From: Poa pratensis | Lineage: Eukaryota; Streptophyta; Magnoliopsida; Poales; Poaceae | Direction of reading: 5' to 3' | DNA length: 64,000 nt | Assembly: GCA_947311845.1 (NCBI GenBank) | Contig: CAMZMU010000027.1 | Location: forward strand, 46,998,758-47,062,757 | Shown here: in pieces, positions 45,926 to 58,387 of the stretch | Layout: each line of letters begins with the position of its first letter | How positions within the stretch are numbered: the stretch's first letter is position 1 | Translations under genes and position numbers: made by a program | Notes under the pieces: model-generated | Seen by the model: the letters and a program-made list of their open reading frames with translations, nothing else | Told to the model about the DNA's origin: nothing | Database searches by the model: none

Positions 45926-48900
45926 TGGTTAGTGGACTCCGGTTGTTCTCGTCACATGACCGGTGATAAAAGTTGGTTCTCCTCCCTCACATGTGCATCT
46001 CGGGCTGAAAGTGTAACTTATGGAGATGCTTCTACCTCTAGTGTTGTGGCGAAAGGTACAATAAAGGTAACCGACAATTTTATGTTCAAAGATGTTGCTT
46101 TGGTTGAAAATCTGAAATACAACTTGTTGTCGGTTTCACAAATGATTGATGAGGATCTTGAAGTTTCATTTAAGAAAAATGCTTGCAAAGTTTTAGATGC
46201 TTCAGGTGATCTTGTCTTTGAGATATCACGTTTTGGGAGAGTTTTTAAGGCTGATTTCCATGCTTCTTCAAATATGTATCTATGGATTTATTCTTTTGGC
46301 ATCGTAGACTTGGGCATATTGGTTTTGATCATCTCACTCATATAAGTGGTATGAATCTTATAAATGGTTTGCCTAAACTTAAGAAGAAAAAGATATTGTA
46401 TGCTCTCCTTGTAGACATGGTAAGATGGTTGCAGGTTCACATGCACGCATTACCAGTGTCATGACTAACGCTCCAGGACAGCTTCTACACCTTGATACAG
46501 TTGGTCCATCAAGGGTACAATCTTTTGGTGGTAAGTGGTATGTTTTGGTGATTGTTGATGATTATTCGAGATATTCTTGGGTTTATTTTATGGCATCTAA
46601 GGATGAGTCTTTTAGTCATTTTAAGAGTCTTGTGCATAGATTAAATGTTGAGCACCCAGGATCTTTGAAGACAATAAGAAGTGATAATGGAACTGAATTT
46701 AAAATTCATATTTTAAACACTTTTGTGATGAACTTGTCATTGAGCATCAATTTTCTTCACCTTATGTACCACAACAAAATGGTGTAGTGGAGCATAAGAA
46801 TAGAACTCTAGTTGAGATGGCCCGTACTATGCTTGATGAATTTTCTACTCCTAGAAAGTTTTGGGCTGAAGCTATATCTACTGCTTGTTATGTTTCAAAT
46901 CGTGTGTTCTTGAGATCTAAAATTGGCAAAACACCATATGAACTACGATTTGGGTGCAAACCTGTTGTATCTCACCTAAGAGTTTTTGGTTGTAAATGCT
47001 TTGTGCTTAAATCTGGCAATCTAGATAAGTTTGAATCTAGATCATATGATGGCATTTTCCTTGGATATCCTGCTCATTCACGTGGTTATCGTGTTTATGT
47101 TTATGAGACTAACCGACTAATGGAAACCAGTGAAGTGACTTTTGATGAGGCTAGTTCTGGCTCTAGTCCTCTTATTTCTGATGCAGGAACATAGTTCAGG
47201 GGGAGGAAATCTTTGTAGATGATGAAGATGAGGAGGATGGCGCGCTCCCTGCTGTCCCTGCGCCATCTGCAGTTGTTCCTACACCTACAACTACTGATGC
47301 TACAGCTGGACATCCTCAAGAGACTACTTCAACTACAAATGTTGGGGATGAGCAAGCTGCTGAGTCAAATATTTCAGCACCCCGACACATTCAGAAAAGC
47401 ACCCTCCTGAGCAGATTATTGGAAGCATGACTGAGAGAGTCACACGGTCAAGGTTTATCGATTCTGACTCTCACACTCATTCTGCATTTGTTGCTTCTTT
47501 CGAGCCCAAAGATATATCTCATGCATTAACTGATGAATCGTGGATCAATGCCATGCATGAGGAATTAGAAAATTTTGAACGTAACAAAGTTTGGACTCTT
47601 GTTTCACCTCCTTCTGGTCATACACTTATTGGAACTCGTTGGGTTTTCAAAAACTAACAAAGTGAGGATGGTGTTATTGTTCGTAACAAGGCTAGGTTGG
47701 TTGCTCAAGGTTTTACTCAAGTTGAAGGTCTTGATTTTGATGAAACTTTTGCTCCTGTTGCTAGATTGGAAGCTATAAGAATTTTATTGGCATTTGCTGC
47801 ATCTAAAGGTTTCAAGCTTTATCAAATGGATGTTAAAAGTGCTTTTCTTAATGGCTTTATTGATGAGGAGGTTTACGTTAAGCAACCACCTGGTTTCGAG
47901 AATCCAAAATTTCCCAACCATGTTTATAAACTTTCAAAAGCTTTGTATGGTTTAAAACAAGCCCCCCGTGCATGGTATGATAGGTTGAAAACTTTTTTAC
48001 TTGGAAAGGGGTTTACCATGGGAAACGTTGATAAAACACTCTTTGTACTCAAACATGGCAATGATCAACTTTTCGTACAAGTTTATGTTGATGATATTAT
48101 CTTTGGGTGTGCCTCTCATGCTTTGGTGTCAGAATTTTCAGAAACTATGAGCAGGGAATTTGAAATGAGCATGATGGGTGAACTTACTTACTTTTTGGGA
48201 CTACAAGTCAAACAAACAAAGGATGGCACCTTTGTACATCAAAGTAAGTATACGAAGGATCTTCTACGACGCTTTGGGATGGAAAACTGCAACCCCATTA
48301 TGACACCAATGGGATCTACGTGTCACTTGATCTTGATGAGGATGGTGAACCTGTTGATCAAAGATGTATAGAAGTATGATTGGTTCACTTCTTTATCTCG
48401 CTGCTTCTAGACCAGATATACAATTTTCTGTATGCTTGTGTGCGCGGTTTCAAGCTTCCCCACGTGCATCACATCTACAAGCTGTCAAGCGGATCTTTAG
48501 GTATCTACATGGCACCCAATCTTTTGGCATTTGGCTTTCTGCTTCCTCCAGTATTTCATTGCGTGCATTTTCGATGCTGATTTTGGAGGTTGTAGAATTG
48601 ATAGGAAGAGTACATCTGGTACATGCTTATTTTTGGGTGATTCATTAGTACTTTGGTCTTCTAAGAAACAAAGTTCTGTTGCACAATCTACTGCTGAAAG
48701 TGAATATGTAGCTGCTGCTTGTTGTTGCTCACAGATTTTATGGATAATAACTACAATGAAAGATTATGGGGTTACTTTAGAAAGTGTTCCACTTTATTGT
48801 GATAACACTAGTGCTATATGTATTGCTAAAATCCCATGCAACATTCAAAAACTAAGCACATAGACATAAGATTTCATTTCCTTAGAGATAATGTTGAAAA

Positions 48901-49033
48901 AAGAAATGTTGTGCTACATTTTATAGATACTGAACGTCAATTGGCAGACATTTTTACTAAACCATTGGATTCTTCTCGGTTTGCTTTTCTTCGAGGTGAA
49001 CTTGGAGTCATCAAACCATATGGGATGGTTTGA
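45926..49033 (+). pseudogene. pol of copia B (protease, integrase, RT, RNase H), broken
   Basis: Protease DSG in VDSGCSRHMTG (about 45930). Integrase with D in LHLDTVG (about 46490), D in RSDNGTEF (about 46682) and E in VVEHKNRT (about 46790). RT with YVDD at 48084-48095. RNase H with the STAESEYVA and QHSKTKHI motifs. The end is ADIFTKPL and a stop at 49031-49033. Frame changes near 46300, 46380, 46740, 47195, 47400, 48330 and 48830 and a stop at about 47657 break it. A run of 19 G follows the stop codon. Confidence 0.93.
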
Positions 49034-50250
49034 GGGGGGGGGGGGGGGGGGGAGTTTTTGAGGCATTTTGTAACATATGTGAAATAATTTTTCTCTTGTG
49101 TGTCTCTAGTTACAATTGGTATTTTTCGTGCTACTTCTTTTTAAGTTTTTATCTTTGATAATTGAAAACACAAAAAAAACTAAACAATAATGAGCATTGT
49201 AATTTATTTTGGAATGACATTTTGCAATCATTTTTATGCTTTAAGCAAATTGTCTTTTTATATGTATGCTCGTGTAAGATAGTTTATCACATGATTTTCT
49301 AATACGAATGATTACTTGAACTAAATCTTGTCATGGTTAAACTTTATTAGCTGTGTTGGTCTTGGTTACTCAATTACTATCAATGATGAATATATTATGG
49401 TATCAAGATTTAAAATGTGCAAATGACATGTGGTGTCAAGCAAGTTTTATAAAAAATATATGCCAATGTCACACTGCATCTTCACGAGACTGCTTACCAT
49501 TGCACTTTGGTATGAACTTGGAAGTTGTTGTTGTTCTTGAAACCTTTGTCTTAAGCTTCTGATTGCCTACCATTGTCTTAAGCTTCTGATTGTTATTGCA
49601 CTTTGAACATAGGCTTGTCATGGTACTTTGAATATAGGCTTGGCAAGGTTGAATTGACATGGCATATAACTTCTTTGGAAATTAAGTTTCATGTTTTTAT
49701 AAGTGCTTTAAATATAAGTTGCTCATAGTGATTTTGTATTCAAGTATTGACATAGTTGATAAAGGGAGACCATGCCTTGTAATAAATCGTAACAATACTT
49801 GATTCTTGGTCATGTGTGGACTGGATTATACTTGTATACATGTCGAGTACAACTACTTTTTGCATGACTTGGATGTAGAATTGTCATTTTCATGATGTCT
49901 TATAATGCTCATTACAATAACAAAAATGAAATATGACAAACTACAAAATATTTTCCCTTTCTAGCTTATGGAAACATTTTTAAAGGGGGAGAGTCTGTTT
50001 TGTGGTGTTGATGAAATTCATTGTCAAAGGGGGAGAAATTTTGAACACATATACACACCACATTTTTACACAATTTTCTTTTGTGTTCTGGTATGTGTTT
50101 CGTACTCATATTTTTGGATCTTTTATTGATTCTTCTATTTTTCACTTTTTCTTTTGAAAACCTTGAAAATCTGAAAGTTAAGTGAATACGTATGCCAATC
50201 AATGTTTGGTGTTTATTTGTTATTGCCAACGTTTTCATTAAGGGGGAGAT
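49034..50250 (+). other. 3' non-coding region of copia B with repeated polypurine tracts
   Basis: A G-run (49034-49052), then AT-rich sequence. A short direct repeat TTGTCTTAAGCTTCTGATTG occurs at about 49547 and 49571. AAAGGGGGAGAG, AAAGGGGGAGAA and AAGGGGGAGATT lie at about 49983, 50026 and 50240. The last abuts the 3' LTR and is the functional tract by position. No gene. Confidence 0.85.
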
Positions 50251-51727
50251 TGTGAAATCATGTGTGATGTGCAACATTGGCAAGTGCTAAGTAGAACATT
50301 GATATGGTTACTTCGAGTAATATGGATACTTGTGTGGTGTGAGTTGTGTAGAACTTACCCTGAGTCAAGTCGTGGGCTTATGCTCGTACTGGTTATTTAT
50401 TGTTGATCACTTTCAGGTGTTGCCGGAGTTGAAGGAACGTGGTCGATGACGGGATCGAGGGATAAAGCTTGGGAGAAGCTGAGGTCGAGGGATCAAGGTC
50501 ATGCGAGGCGTTCGTGCGAAGAAACAATAAAAGTGAAGGTTACGATGATCCGGGAGGGTACCGGTTTGTCGTACATGGCTTGTACCGGAGATATACGATA
50601 CTGAACTGAAGATGATATTCGACCTGCTGGTCGAGGTCTGGGATTCTGAAGACGTCACGGGGAGCGACACGCGAAGAAAATATGCGGATGAAAAACGGTG
50701 GCGGACCGTCACCAGGCTAATGCCAAGCAGAGCAATGAGTGGCGATTTGTGTCTGGAGCGGCGTATTGATCATGCATGCGATTGGAGTGCTTGCATGCAT
50801 GGGCAGCAACGATCCATGTGCATGCATGCATGGCAGCAGCAACGATGGAGTGCTATCCATGCATGTGCTTGCGTTGGTCAAAGGTGACTAGGTGAGCATG
50901 CATGTTCATGCGGCGAATGAGGCGCGGGAGGCAGAGGCTGCAGGCGCTGCCAGTCTGCCAGGCATCGAGCAGCAAGCAATAGGCGCGCGGGTAGGCAGCC
51001 TCTGTGGTCGAGCGAATCGTTTCGCTGGGATGCGCTAAAGGATAGACATGCTCTGTCAACAGGTGCATAGGCGGAAGATTTTTTCCAGGCTTGCGGCGTG
51101 AGGCGTGGCGGAATTTTATTCTCAGGACCGACTTTGTGTTTCGGTTTGGACTCTGTTTTAGGGTTTGCCTAGCTCTTTAAATAGAGAAGCATAGGCTAAC
51201 TCAGATTTAGAGCTAAAATTATTTCGAGAGTTTTTGGATGTTTGCACGTATCTTCTGTAATCGTTCGACATCGTGGCAATAAAGTGATTTTTGGCAGTGT
51301 CATCTCTAGCCTTCTCTAATCTTGATGAAATCTCCGTGTTAGATCTCTCTAATACTTTGCTGCAGGTTTTTCACAAGATCAAGAGAAGTTTGTGGTGCGA
51401 TTAATCTATCTTTCTTGCTAATTCTCGAAATTGGATCTAGATTGATTTTCGCAGTTTTCTGTCAGCTGTTACTGTTCTGATCATATCTTTTGACGCGTAA
51501 CTCTAATTGAGCTGATTCTTTTTGCGTGAGAGATAATTTCCATACCTTTCATTAGAGTATTCATACACAATTTTTGGTTCAGTAGATCTTGAGATACGAC
51601 TATTTTAGTATTACGAACAGATTAGGATTTCAGGGTTTGAACTTTCGAGAAAAGTTTTAATTTGCTTCTGCGCAATCATTCACCCCCCCCCCCCCCTCCC
51701 CCTCTGATTGCCTATCTCGATCCCTCA
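50251..51727 (+). repeat. 3' LTR of copia B
   Basis: 1477 bp, uninterrupted. It keeps the empty Helitron site (about 50895-50910), a TATA-like TTTAAATAGAG at about 51176, and a C-run (51683-51696) absent from the 5' copy. Confidence 0.95.
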
Positions 51728-51732
51728 AGATG

Positions 51733-52953
51733 GCCTCGGCCCACAAGAAAAGTGGAATCTTGAACTCCACCAACATAGACATTGTCATATCCATAAGGGT
51801 CCGGTTCTTCCTCTCGGATTTGTTGAGGGGTATACGCAACGGAATATTGATGTCGAATTCCCTATTCACTAAGAAACTCATTTAGGGTGTAGTTCTTGAA
51901 CTCGGAGCCATTGTCACTTCTAATGGCCAATAAAGGAACATTGTGTTGACGTTGTACTTCATTGGAGAAGTCGATCACGGCTTGTTGGGTCTCACTCTTG
52001 GACTTGAAGAAATAAACCCATGTAAATCTTGAGTAGTCATCAACAATCACTAAACAATACTTCTTCCCACCAAGACTAGGTTGAGGCACGGCACCAAATA
52101 GATCAACATGAAGAAGTTCCAATATCCTTGTTGATGAAATGATGGTCTTGCTTGGGTGGGGAGAATCATGTATCTTTCCTTCAACAAAGCCCTACAAAGA
52201 CGATCTCTAGAAAAAGAAACATTCTCTTTTAGTCCAAGAATGTGGCCACCCTTCTAAAGACTTTGCAAAGTTCTCATATTGACATGGGGCAAGCGGTGAT
52301 GCCACAACCACCACACGTCGGCCTTTCCGAATAAGCGCGTCGCTTGAGAGTTGGTTGACTCCGAAAAGTCTACCACAAACAACTCATTTTCGACATACCC
52401 AACGTAAGCAACCTTTAGAGTCTTGCTCCACATGAGTACCACAATATCAATATCAAAATGAACGGCAAAACCAATCTTATTAACGGCATGAATGGAAAGT
52501 AAATTGTAACCGAGGGACTCAACAAACATGACATTCACAAGGGTGATATCCCTTGCAACTACCACCTTGCCAAGGCCCTTTACCTCCACTTTAGAATTAT
52601 CTCCATAAGTGACGGTTGAGTGATTTGAATTTGGTCTCAACTCCGTCATGATCTCCTTGCTTCCGGTCATATGACTTGTGCATCCAGTATCAATTACCCA
52701 TTTTGACCCACCAGAAGCATAGTCCTAAAAGAAACCATTGCTTGGTTTTAGGTACCCATCTTGCAATGGGTCCTCTTTGGTTAGCACCAAGGGTCTTAGG
52801 AAGCCAAATAGCTCTAGCAACATATCCATCATAGGAACCAACATATTTTGCATAAACATCACCATAATAATCAACATAAATAATATAGCGAGGGTTAGCA
52901 ATTCCCGCAAAATCATTACGAGTGGTTTTGCTCCTTGAAGCATCACCACTCAC
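51733..52953 (-). pseudogene. pol of copia A, first part: protease, pre-integrase, integrase core
   Basis: Protease with the DTG active site in WVIDTGCTSHMTG (about 52665-52705), the pre-integrase zinc region (WLWHHRL, about 52260-52320), and the integrase core with D at about 52102 (LHVDLFG), D in RSDNGSEF (about 51905) and E in SERKNRT (about 51800). Frame changes occur near 52700, 52250-52120 and 51870. Copia B is inserted after the WAEAI motif. Confidence 0.9.
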
Positions 52954-55238
52954 AATGGTAGACTTCTTTGCTTGTGCGGGCTTGGCCTTCTTCTTGTCTT
53001 GTTCTTCTTCTTCTTCTTCTTCTTCTTCTTCTTCTTGGCAACATAACTAAGACCCTCTTTCTCAATGTGTAGTTTTGCATTTGCAAAAGATCATCAAGAG
53101 GCTTACTTTGGGAACTAGAGGCCTTGGCAAGTTCGCTCTTCTACCTAGCATTTTCCTCAATAACATTTGCATGATCAGAAGAAGTAGTAGAGGAACTAGA
53201 ACAAAAGTTTTAGATGATTGCATTTGAAGTTGTTCAAAAGACTTGGTGAGGATAGAGTGTTCATTCTCCAAGGCCTTGTGGGCCTTGGTGACCTTCTCTA
53301 GCTCCGCGGTTAGTCTATCATGACCAACACCAAATTCAACCTTTTCTTTCTTGTAAAGCTTATATTTTTCAATAGCATGGTCACATTCTTTAATGATTTG
53401 AGAAAAAATTGCATTTTGTGACTCATCAAGATTTTCAAGTTTCTCTTCAAGAGAGACACGAAGCTCATGCTCTTCCTCAAGAGCCACGGTGAGAGCGGCA
53501 ATGTCGCTAGCATATTCTCTTTCAAGTCTCCCCTTCTCCTCGAGAAGATCTTGTGTCATCCCATAATCGCTCATGAGACCTCAAAGCGTGTCTTGGCTTC
53601 ACCTTGCAAGTTAGTCATGGAACGATCCAAAGCAATATTTTCTTCCTTTATTCTAAGACTAATAAGATCATCCATTTTATTCATAGTCTTGGAAGTGGAA
53701 GAAGATGATACCTCGGTGGCCTTGGCCATGAGACACTTGGCGGATTGGATGGGAATGTTCTCATTGGGGATTCAAAGAGAGAAGAGGTGTTGATGAAGTA
53801 ATAGCAATAGTGATAACTTCACTTGTGGTTTCTTCTTCATCTTCTTCATCTCCGGACATGTACTCCTGTCTTGTCACCAACACCATTCTTGAAGGTGGCT
53901 TCTTGTTGGAAAGGTTCTTCTTGAAGAAAGGTTTCTTGCTAGGGGACTTTGAGGCATTCTTGAGAACGAGCCTTCCTCTATGTTCTTCACGGTTCTCATA
54001 GGGACACTCGGCAACATAGTGATATCTATCTTGGCAATTGAAGCAAGTCTTCATTTTTGAGTTGCCCTCCGTGTAACCACTAGATTTGAACTTTTGCTCC
54101 ACTTGAGCTTTAGCTTTGGATGGATTCTTCCAAAACGTCCTTGCCGCAAGAGCCACATAGTCTCTATGCGCAATCTTGAGTTCTTGGGGTCCATGGAGGA
54201 CATATCTTCACAATCTTGATCTTCATTCTGTTCAACCACCTTGGCCTTCAAAGCAAGTGAAGCTCCTTGTTGCATTCCAATACCTCGGGCAGGAGATTCT
54301 TGTGCAATTTTGGCTTGAACTTTGAAAGATTGCATCTCTTGCATGACTTCATTGGAGGTCAATTGTGGATAGTTGTGCCTTCCTTGGAGACTCTTCAAGT
54401 CGGCCGGTTCAAACGGCAAGAGAGCATTCACATACTTCATCTTGATCCAAGCATCATTCACATGGGCGCACCAAGAGCTCTATAGGCATTGGCAAGGCCT
54501 TGAGTCTTCGATACATTTGCTCGTGGTCTTCTGCATCTTCCATGAAGAACCCTTCGGCCTTGTTGCTCATTTTCTCAAACCGGTTTCTCTTCATGCTTTT
54601 ATTTCCAACGAACACCTCAATGAGACATGTCCAAGCTTCTTTGGTGGTAGTGCAATGCTCGATGTGAGACAAATCATCATCTCCCACGGCATCTCGGATC
54701 AAATCAAGAGCGGTGGCATTTAGTTGACAATCAACCACCTCTCTCCTTGTCTTGTTGGATTCATCAACGGCTAGATATCCTTGCTCAATGATCCTCCAAA
54801 GCTCGATAGATGCACTATTCACATAAGATCTCATAGAAGATTGTCATTTAGTAAACAAAGATGCATTTAGCTTAGGTGGGTTTCCCCTTAGGTGTATAGG
54901 AGGATGAGGGATAGGTAGGTCAGGAGAATATGGAAAAGGAACTCTACCATATTCTCTCAAACCATTAGTTGGTTTACTTGGGGAGTCAATTTTATCTTTG
55001 TTAACCCCCTTCTTCTTCCCATCAACCTCTTCCTCCTTGGGTTCCTTAGGAATCTCCGAAGAAAGAGGAGTGGGAGGAGATGAGATTTCCCTCGCCTCCA
55101 TGAGTTTCAAGATCATCTCTTGCAACTTGTCCATTTTAGTTTCCATAGAGCTCTTCATGGAATTGAAGTCCTCTATGGAAACCGAAGTGGACACGATGGG
55201 AGGTCGGGAATATCATTTCCATGCTCATCAATGGCCAT
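52954..55238 (-). pseudogene. gag of copia A, broken
   Basis: Starts at the ATG at 55238 (MAIDEHGND) and is frameshifted once within 30 codons. Then come a coiled-coil-like start, a Pro-rich linker, and the copia gag domain of the UBN2 type (WRIIEQGY, DLIRDAVG, CLIEVFVG; 54834-54454). A CCHC knuckle CFNCQDRYHYVAEC (about 54002-54046) follows, then a Lys-rich basic block and a long coiled coil (53574-53100). A (GAA)n run on the - strand (53002-53036 as TTC) codes a Glu/Lys homopolymer. At least five frame changes. Confidence 0.88.
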
Positions 55239-55273
55239 ACTTCTCTTAGGCAGTTAAGCCCGAATAAAGAGCC

Positions 55274-55290
55274 GAGCCTCTGATACCAAT
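55274..55290 (-). other. Primer-binding site of copia A, tRNA-iMet type
   Basis: ATTGGTATCAGAGGCT on the - strand directly follows the 5' LTR end. One mismatch to the usual TGGTATCAGAGC. Confidence 0.85.
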
Positions 55291-56523
55291 TGAAAGGATC
55301 GGTATGACCACCTAGAGGGGGGGGTGAATAGGTGCTACTCAATTTTTAGCTCTTTTTTCAAATTTAGGCTTGACACAAAGGTAAATTCTCTAGATATGCA
55401 ACTACGGTTAATTTACCTATATCACAAGTTATCACAAGAGTAAGCAAGATACAAGTAAGAGCTAGCGAGTAAGGAGTAACCAAACGGGAAGCACGCGAAA
55501 ACAAGGATGTATTCCCGAGTTCCTCCTTTTTAGGGGAGTACGTCTCGTTGGAGGGGTGTGAGTTTCAAACTCAAACGCCACAAATGGTCTTACCCTATTC
55601 TCCGATGAACCTTGCCCATAATCTCGGTTCACCTTCCACTATCGGAATCCTTCAAGGCAGAATCCGGAGCCCTTACAACAAACTTGAGGCTCAACCCACA
55701 AAAGGATTGGGGGCTCCCAAGCACCACAACACCTGCTACACAAAAGTAACAAGTAAGTAAGTACAACAAGATGTCTAGGTTTTCATAGTGGAAACCCGAG
55801 GCTCAAATCTCTCAAGTGAATGAGGGGGAAATGAAGAACGCTTTGGTGAAGTAGTTGATCGGGGTATTCTCCTTCGAAGCTCCGAATATGAGCTTGTTTG
55901 GTTGGTGGAGCAGGGAGATCTAGGAGCTTGAAGCTTTGTTTTAATGGAGGAGAGAATCTGAAGCTTGGGACAACTGGAGGTAGGTGGAGGAGTATTTATA
56001 CCCCCTCTCGAAATGTGGCCGTTGAAGGGGTAAGTTCTCTTCCCCGTGAGCCCGGCCTTGGACCCGGCCTTGGGCCCGGCAAGGCCGGCCAGGAATCTTC
56101 TGGGGCTGGCTGAGGCAGGGAGCCCGGCCTCCAGCCCAGCCTTGGCCCAGCCTTGCGTTGCACAAGAGGCCGGTAGGATGGCCGAGATGGCCGGCCTTGG
56201 GCTGTCGAAGGAGGCCGGCCAGGTGCCTGAAGTGACCGGCCTTGGGCCCGGCCTTGGCCCGGCCTCGAGTGCACAGGAGGCCGACATGGTGGCCGAGACG
56301 GTCGTCCTTGAGCTGGCCTTGGCCCAGCCTTGCCATTATCCGAGGCCGTCTTCGCAGAGCACCACAAGTTCATCTTTTTAACACCTCTTTTTCTCCTTTT
56401 TGGTGTGAAGCATATTTAGATGAAATATATTTCAAACCTGCAACACTTAGCATCATATTAAAAATATCACCAGTGTTATTATCTAACACACAAAACACAG
56501 AGGGGTAAATAAATGTTCTTTCA
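55291..56523 (-). repeat. 5' LTR of copia A
   Basis: 1233 bp with ends TGAAAG and CTTTCA. A TATA box on the - strand (GTATAAATACTCC) lies at about 55988-56000. The GGCC-rich tract covers about 56045-56350. It aligns along its length with 30354-31557. Confidence 0.93.
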
Positions 56524-56560
56524 GATGCTTGCTGTCAAAAAAATTCAGCTCCAGATCACG

Positions 56561-57445
56561 TGTCGTGGTGGGATCACGGCAGATGCCATGGGTATGGCTT
56601 AGTTGGGGCCGAATGGTCATTGGGGAATCCGGGGAGGGTTTATGCACTCAAGATGTGCACAAGCAAGAACATGGAAGAAACCACAAGAACATGAACAAGA
56701 AGCCGAGAAGCCAAGAACACAAAAGACACCACGATGTACCCAGGTTCGGGGCCTTCGTGAGGAAGTAAAACCCCTACTCCTGCCTTTCCTCTCTCAATAT
56801 ATCAGTGTAGTTCTCAGGTACAAGGTGCTCCTCGAGCTGTATGATGCTCCCAAAGTGAGAGCTCTAGACGGAAGATGAAACTATGAAGGGGGAAATGAGC
56901 TAGGGTTTTCGCCGTTTTTCTCCCTGGAGGTAGAGATGCCGCATATATACATAGGCCGAAGTACATTTTTACCCCTGCCTACAACTGACAATGGCATGGC
57001 CAAAAGGTAGAAGACAAGCCTCTGCCTCCTGCCAGCTCAATGGCCAGACTGTCAGGCCAGCCAGGCCTAGCTTTCCTCTTCCGGTCATACTTCAGTAGCC
57101 TGCCGAGGTCTAGCCTGTAGACCTTTCCCGAAATAGCCGAGTCAGCTCCTAGGCCCCCGAGCTTCTGGGAAACCCGTGGACGGACCTCGCCGTCCTCTGA
57201 AGCCTCGGGCCACGAGCTCTGCGGCGCCCGTGACCTCTCTGACATGCCTCGATCTTTGCTGCCAACCTCGGATAATACTCCGGATCCTATACCTCGGTAG
57301 AGAATACCTTATTCCTGTGGTAGCTATCTGACTGCTCCGAGGTTGATACCTCGGAGGATATACCTCGGAGAACATACCTCGGATGTACACCTTACGTCGG
57401 ATGACGCCTCCGATCATTACCCTACCCGGGGGTAACCCCCCGACA
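56561..57445 (-). repeat. 3' LTR of the Tat-like element
   Basis: 885 bp with ends TGTCGTGG and CCGACA. A TATA-like TATATATG on the - strand lies at about 56943-56952, and there is a CCTCGG-rich segment. Its partner LTR is outside the window, so the ends rest on the TGTCG/CGACA pattern and the adjacent purine tract. Confidence 0.8.
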
Positions 57446-57464
57446 GTAGTCCCCGAAGCTGATG
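57446..57464 (-). other. Polypurine tract of the Tat-like element
   Basis: On the - strand, AGCTTCGGGGACTAC runs into the LTR start TGTCGGGG. The same GGGGACT core recurs several times further along the element. Confidence 0.75.
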
Positions 57465-57929
57465 TGGTCTTGCAGCCTCGGATGAAAGGCCGCACCAGGT
57501 TCAACCCGAAACCACATGCGCTATGATGTTTTGCATGTTACCGAACCAATACTCCGAGAAATCCATCGGTCTGTTCCTCGGGCCATACGGCTTTTCCGAA
57601 GTATCCGCCGAGATCTCGGACGTCAACCCCTCGATTTCTGCATCTTTACTGACTTCGGCCAGAGAACACTGTTCACGTGTCCCATCCGTCACTTCCTAGT
57701 CCACGATAGTCAAAGCACTCGAGTGCTTTCCACCACGCGGCCCACGTCAGCGGAGGTTTCCCGCTTGCGCCGCTTCACGCTCCAGTAACCGCGCCGCACG
57801 ACGGTTTGCCTCCTGCAACCGATCCTGTGGCCTGCTTGTCCACCGCTATCTTCGTGCCACGTGGGCATTTGTGCACAAACGATCCCACTCGCCGCTCCGA
57901 TAACCACGCGGTAGTGCGCAGTTACCGCC

Positions 57930-58083
57930 CGCGGTTATAAATACGGGCCCAGGGCAGTGCTTCCCTCTTCTTCCTCATTCACTCGCCGTCTCGCCTCCAT
58001 CGCAACCAGTGCTGCCGCTTCCGGTTGAGAAGAAACGCGTTCCCGCCGCCGCCGACGAGCAGCTTTGGTTCTTCATTTTCACG
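57930..58083 (+). promoter_or_regulatory. TATA promoter and untranslated first exon of the antisense accessory gene
   Basis: TTATAAATACGGGCCC at about 57934 is followed 30-40 bases on by a pyrimidine-rich leader. The leader ends at a strong donor (TTTTCACG/GTATGT, 58084). An acceptor CTCTGCAG at 58372 joins it to the exon with the start codon, so the leader carries a 289-bp intron. Confidence 0.65.
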
Positions 58084-58387
58084 GTATGTACTCCCTTTCT
58101 TGATACCCTAGGCATTGCTCTAGGTTTCTTCCTCTTCGCGCTTTGGTTCTTCATATGTTCTTGAATAAAACTCTATTTACCCCCTCCGGTAGATCTTACT
58201 CGCATACTCTTTTGGGTAGAAATGGTTTCATGCCTCGGATAGATGTTCGCCTAGCATAGATATGCCTCTATGCACATAAGATAGCCACCAAACTCCTCCT
58301 GAGTTAGCCAAATATTGTACTAGATTCCAGATTCCCTTTTTCCTTTGCTAAACTTCTGCGCATTCTCTGCAGATTGATTCTGCCGAG

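Larger units (their letters stand above)
37158..51727 (+). mobile_element. Copia B: Sirevirus-like Ty1/copia element nested in copia A
   Basis: 5' LTR 37158-43569 (enlarged by a Helitron), iMet primer site, gag-pol 43630-49033, a 1.2 kb non-coding stretch with three polypurine tracts, and 3' LTR 50251-51727. The target duplication AGATG is at 37153-37157 and 51728-51732. Two CCHC knuckles in gag and multiple purine tracts before the 3' LTR are Sirevirus traits. It interrupts the integrase gene of copia A. LTR divergence by eye is about 2-3 percent over the first 640 bp, less than in copia A, in agreement with the nesting order. Confidence 0.95.
30354..56523 (-). mobile_element. Copia A: Ty1/copia element, Sirevirus-like, with extra ORF
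   Basis: LTRs at 55291-56523 (5') and 30354-31557 (3'), iMet primer site at the inner edge of the 5' LTR, gag, protease, integrase, RT, RNase H in copia order on the - strand, and an extra ORF between pol and the 3' LTR. The 5-bp duplication GATGC is at 30349-30353 and 56524-56528. Without its insertions (copia B, a LINE) it is about 11 kb. Repeated polypurine-like tracts upstream of the 3' LTR and the extra ORF fit the Sirevirus (SIRE/Maximus) lineage. The two LTRs differ visibly more (several percent) than those of copia B nested in it. Confidence 0.92.
26567..56560 (-). mobile_element. Outer LTR retrotransposon, minus strand, heavily nested and incomplete
   Basis: One LTR (26567-28094) and 2.26 kb of adjacent internal sequence are visible. 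The internal sequence is interrupted at 30354 by copia A and resumes for 37 bp (56524-56560) before the Tat-like element. The orientation follows from the internal end GAGGACGAGCAGGAATTAAGC reading into the LTR on the - strand. No coding domain remains in the part shown. Superfamily is probably gypsy by resemblance to a common Triticeae LTR; this is memory, not proof. The 5 bp left of the LTR are TGCAT. Confidence 0.7.
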
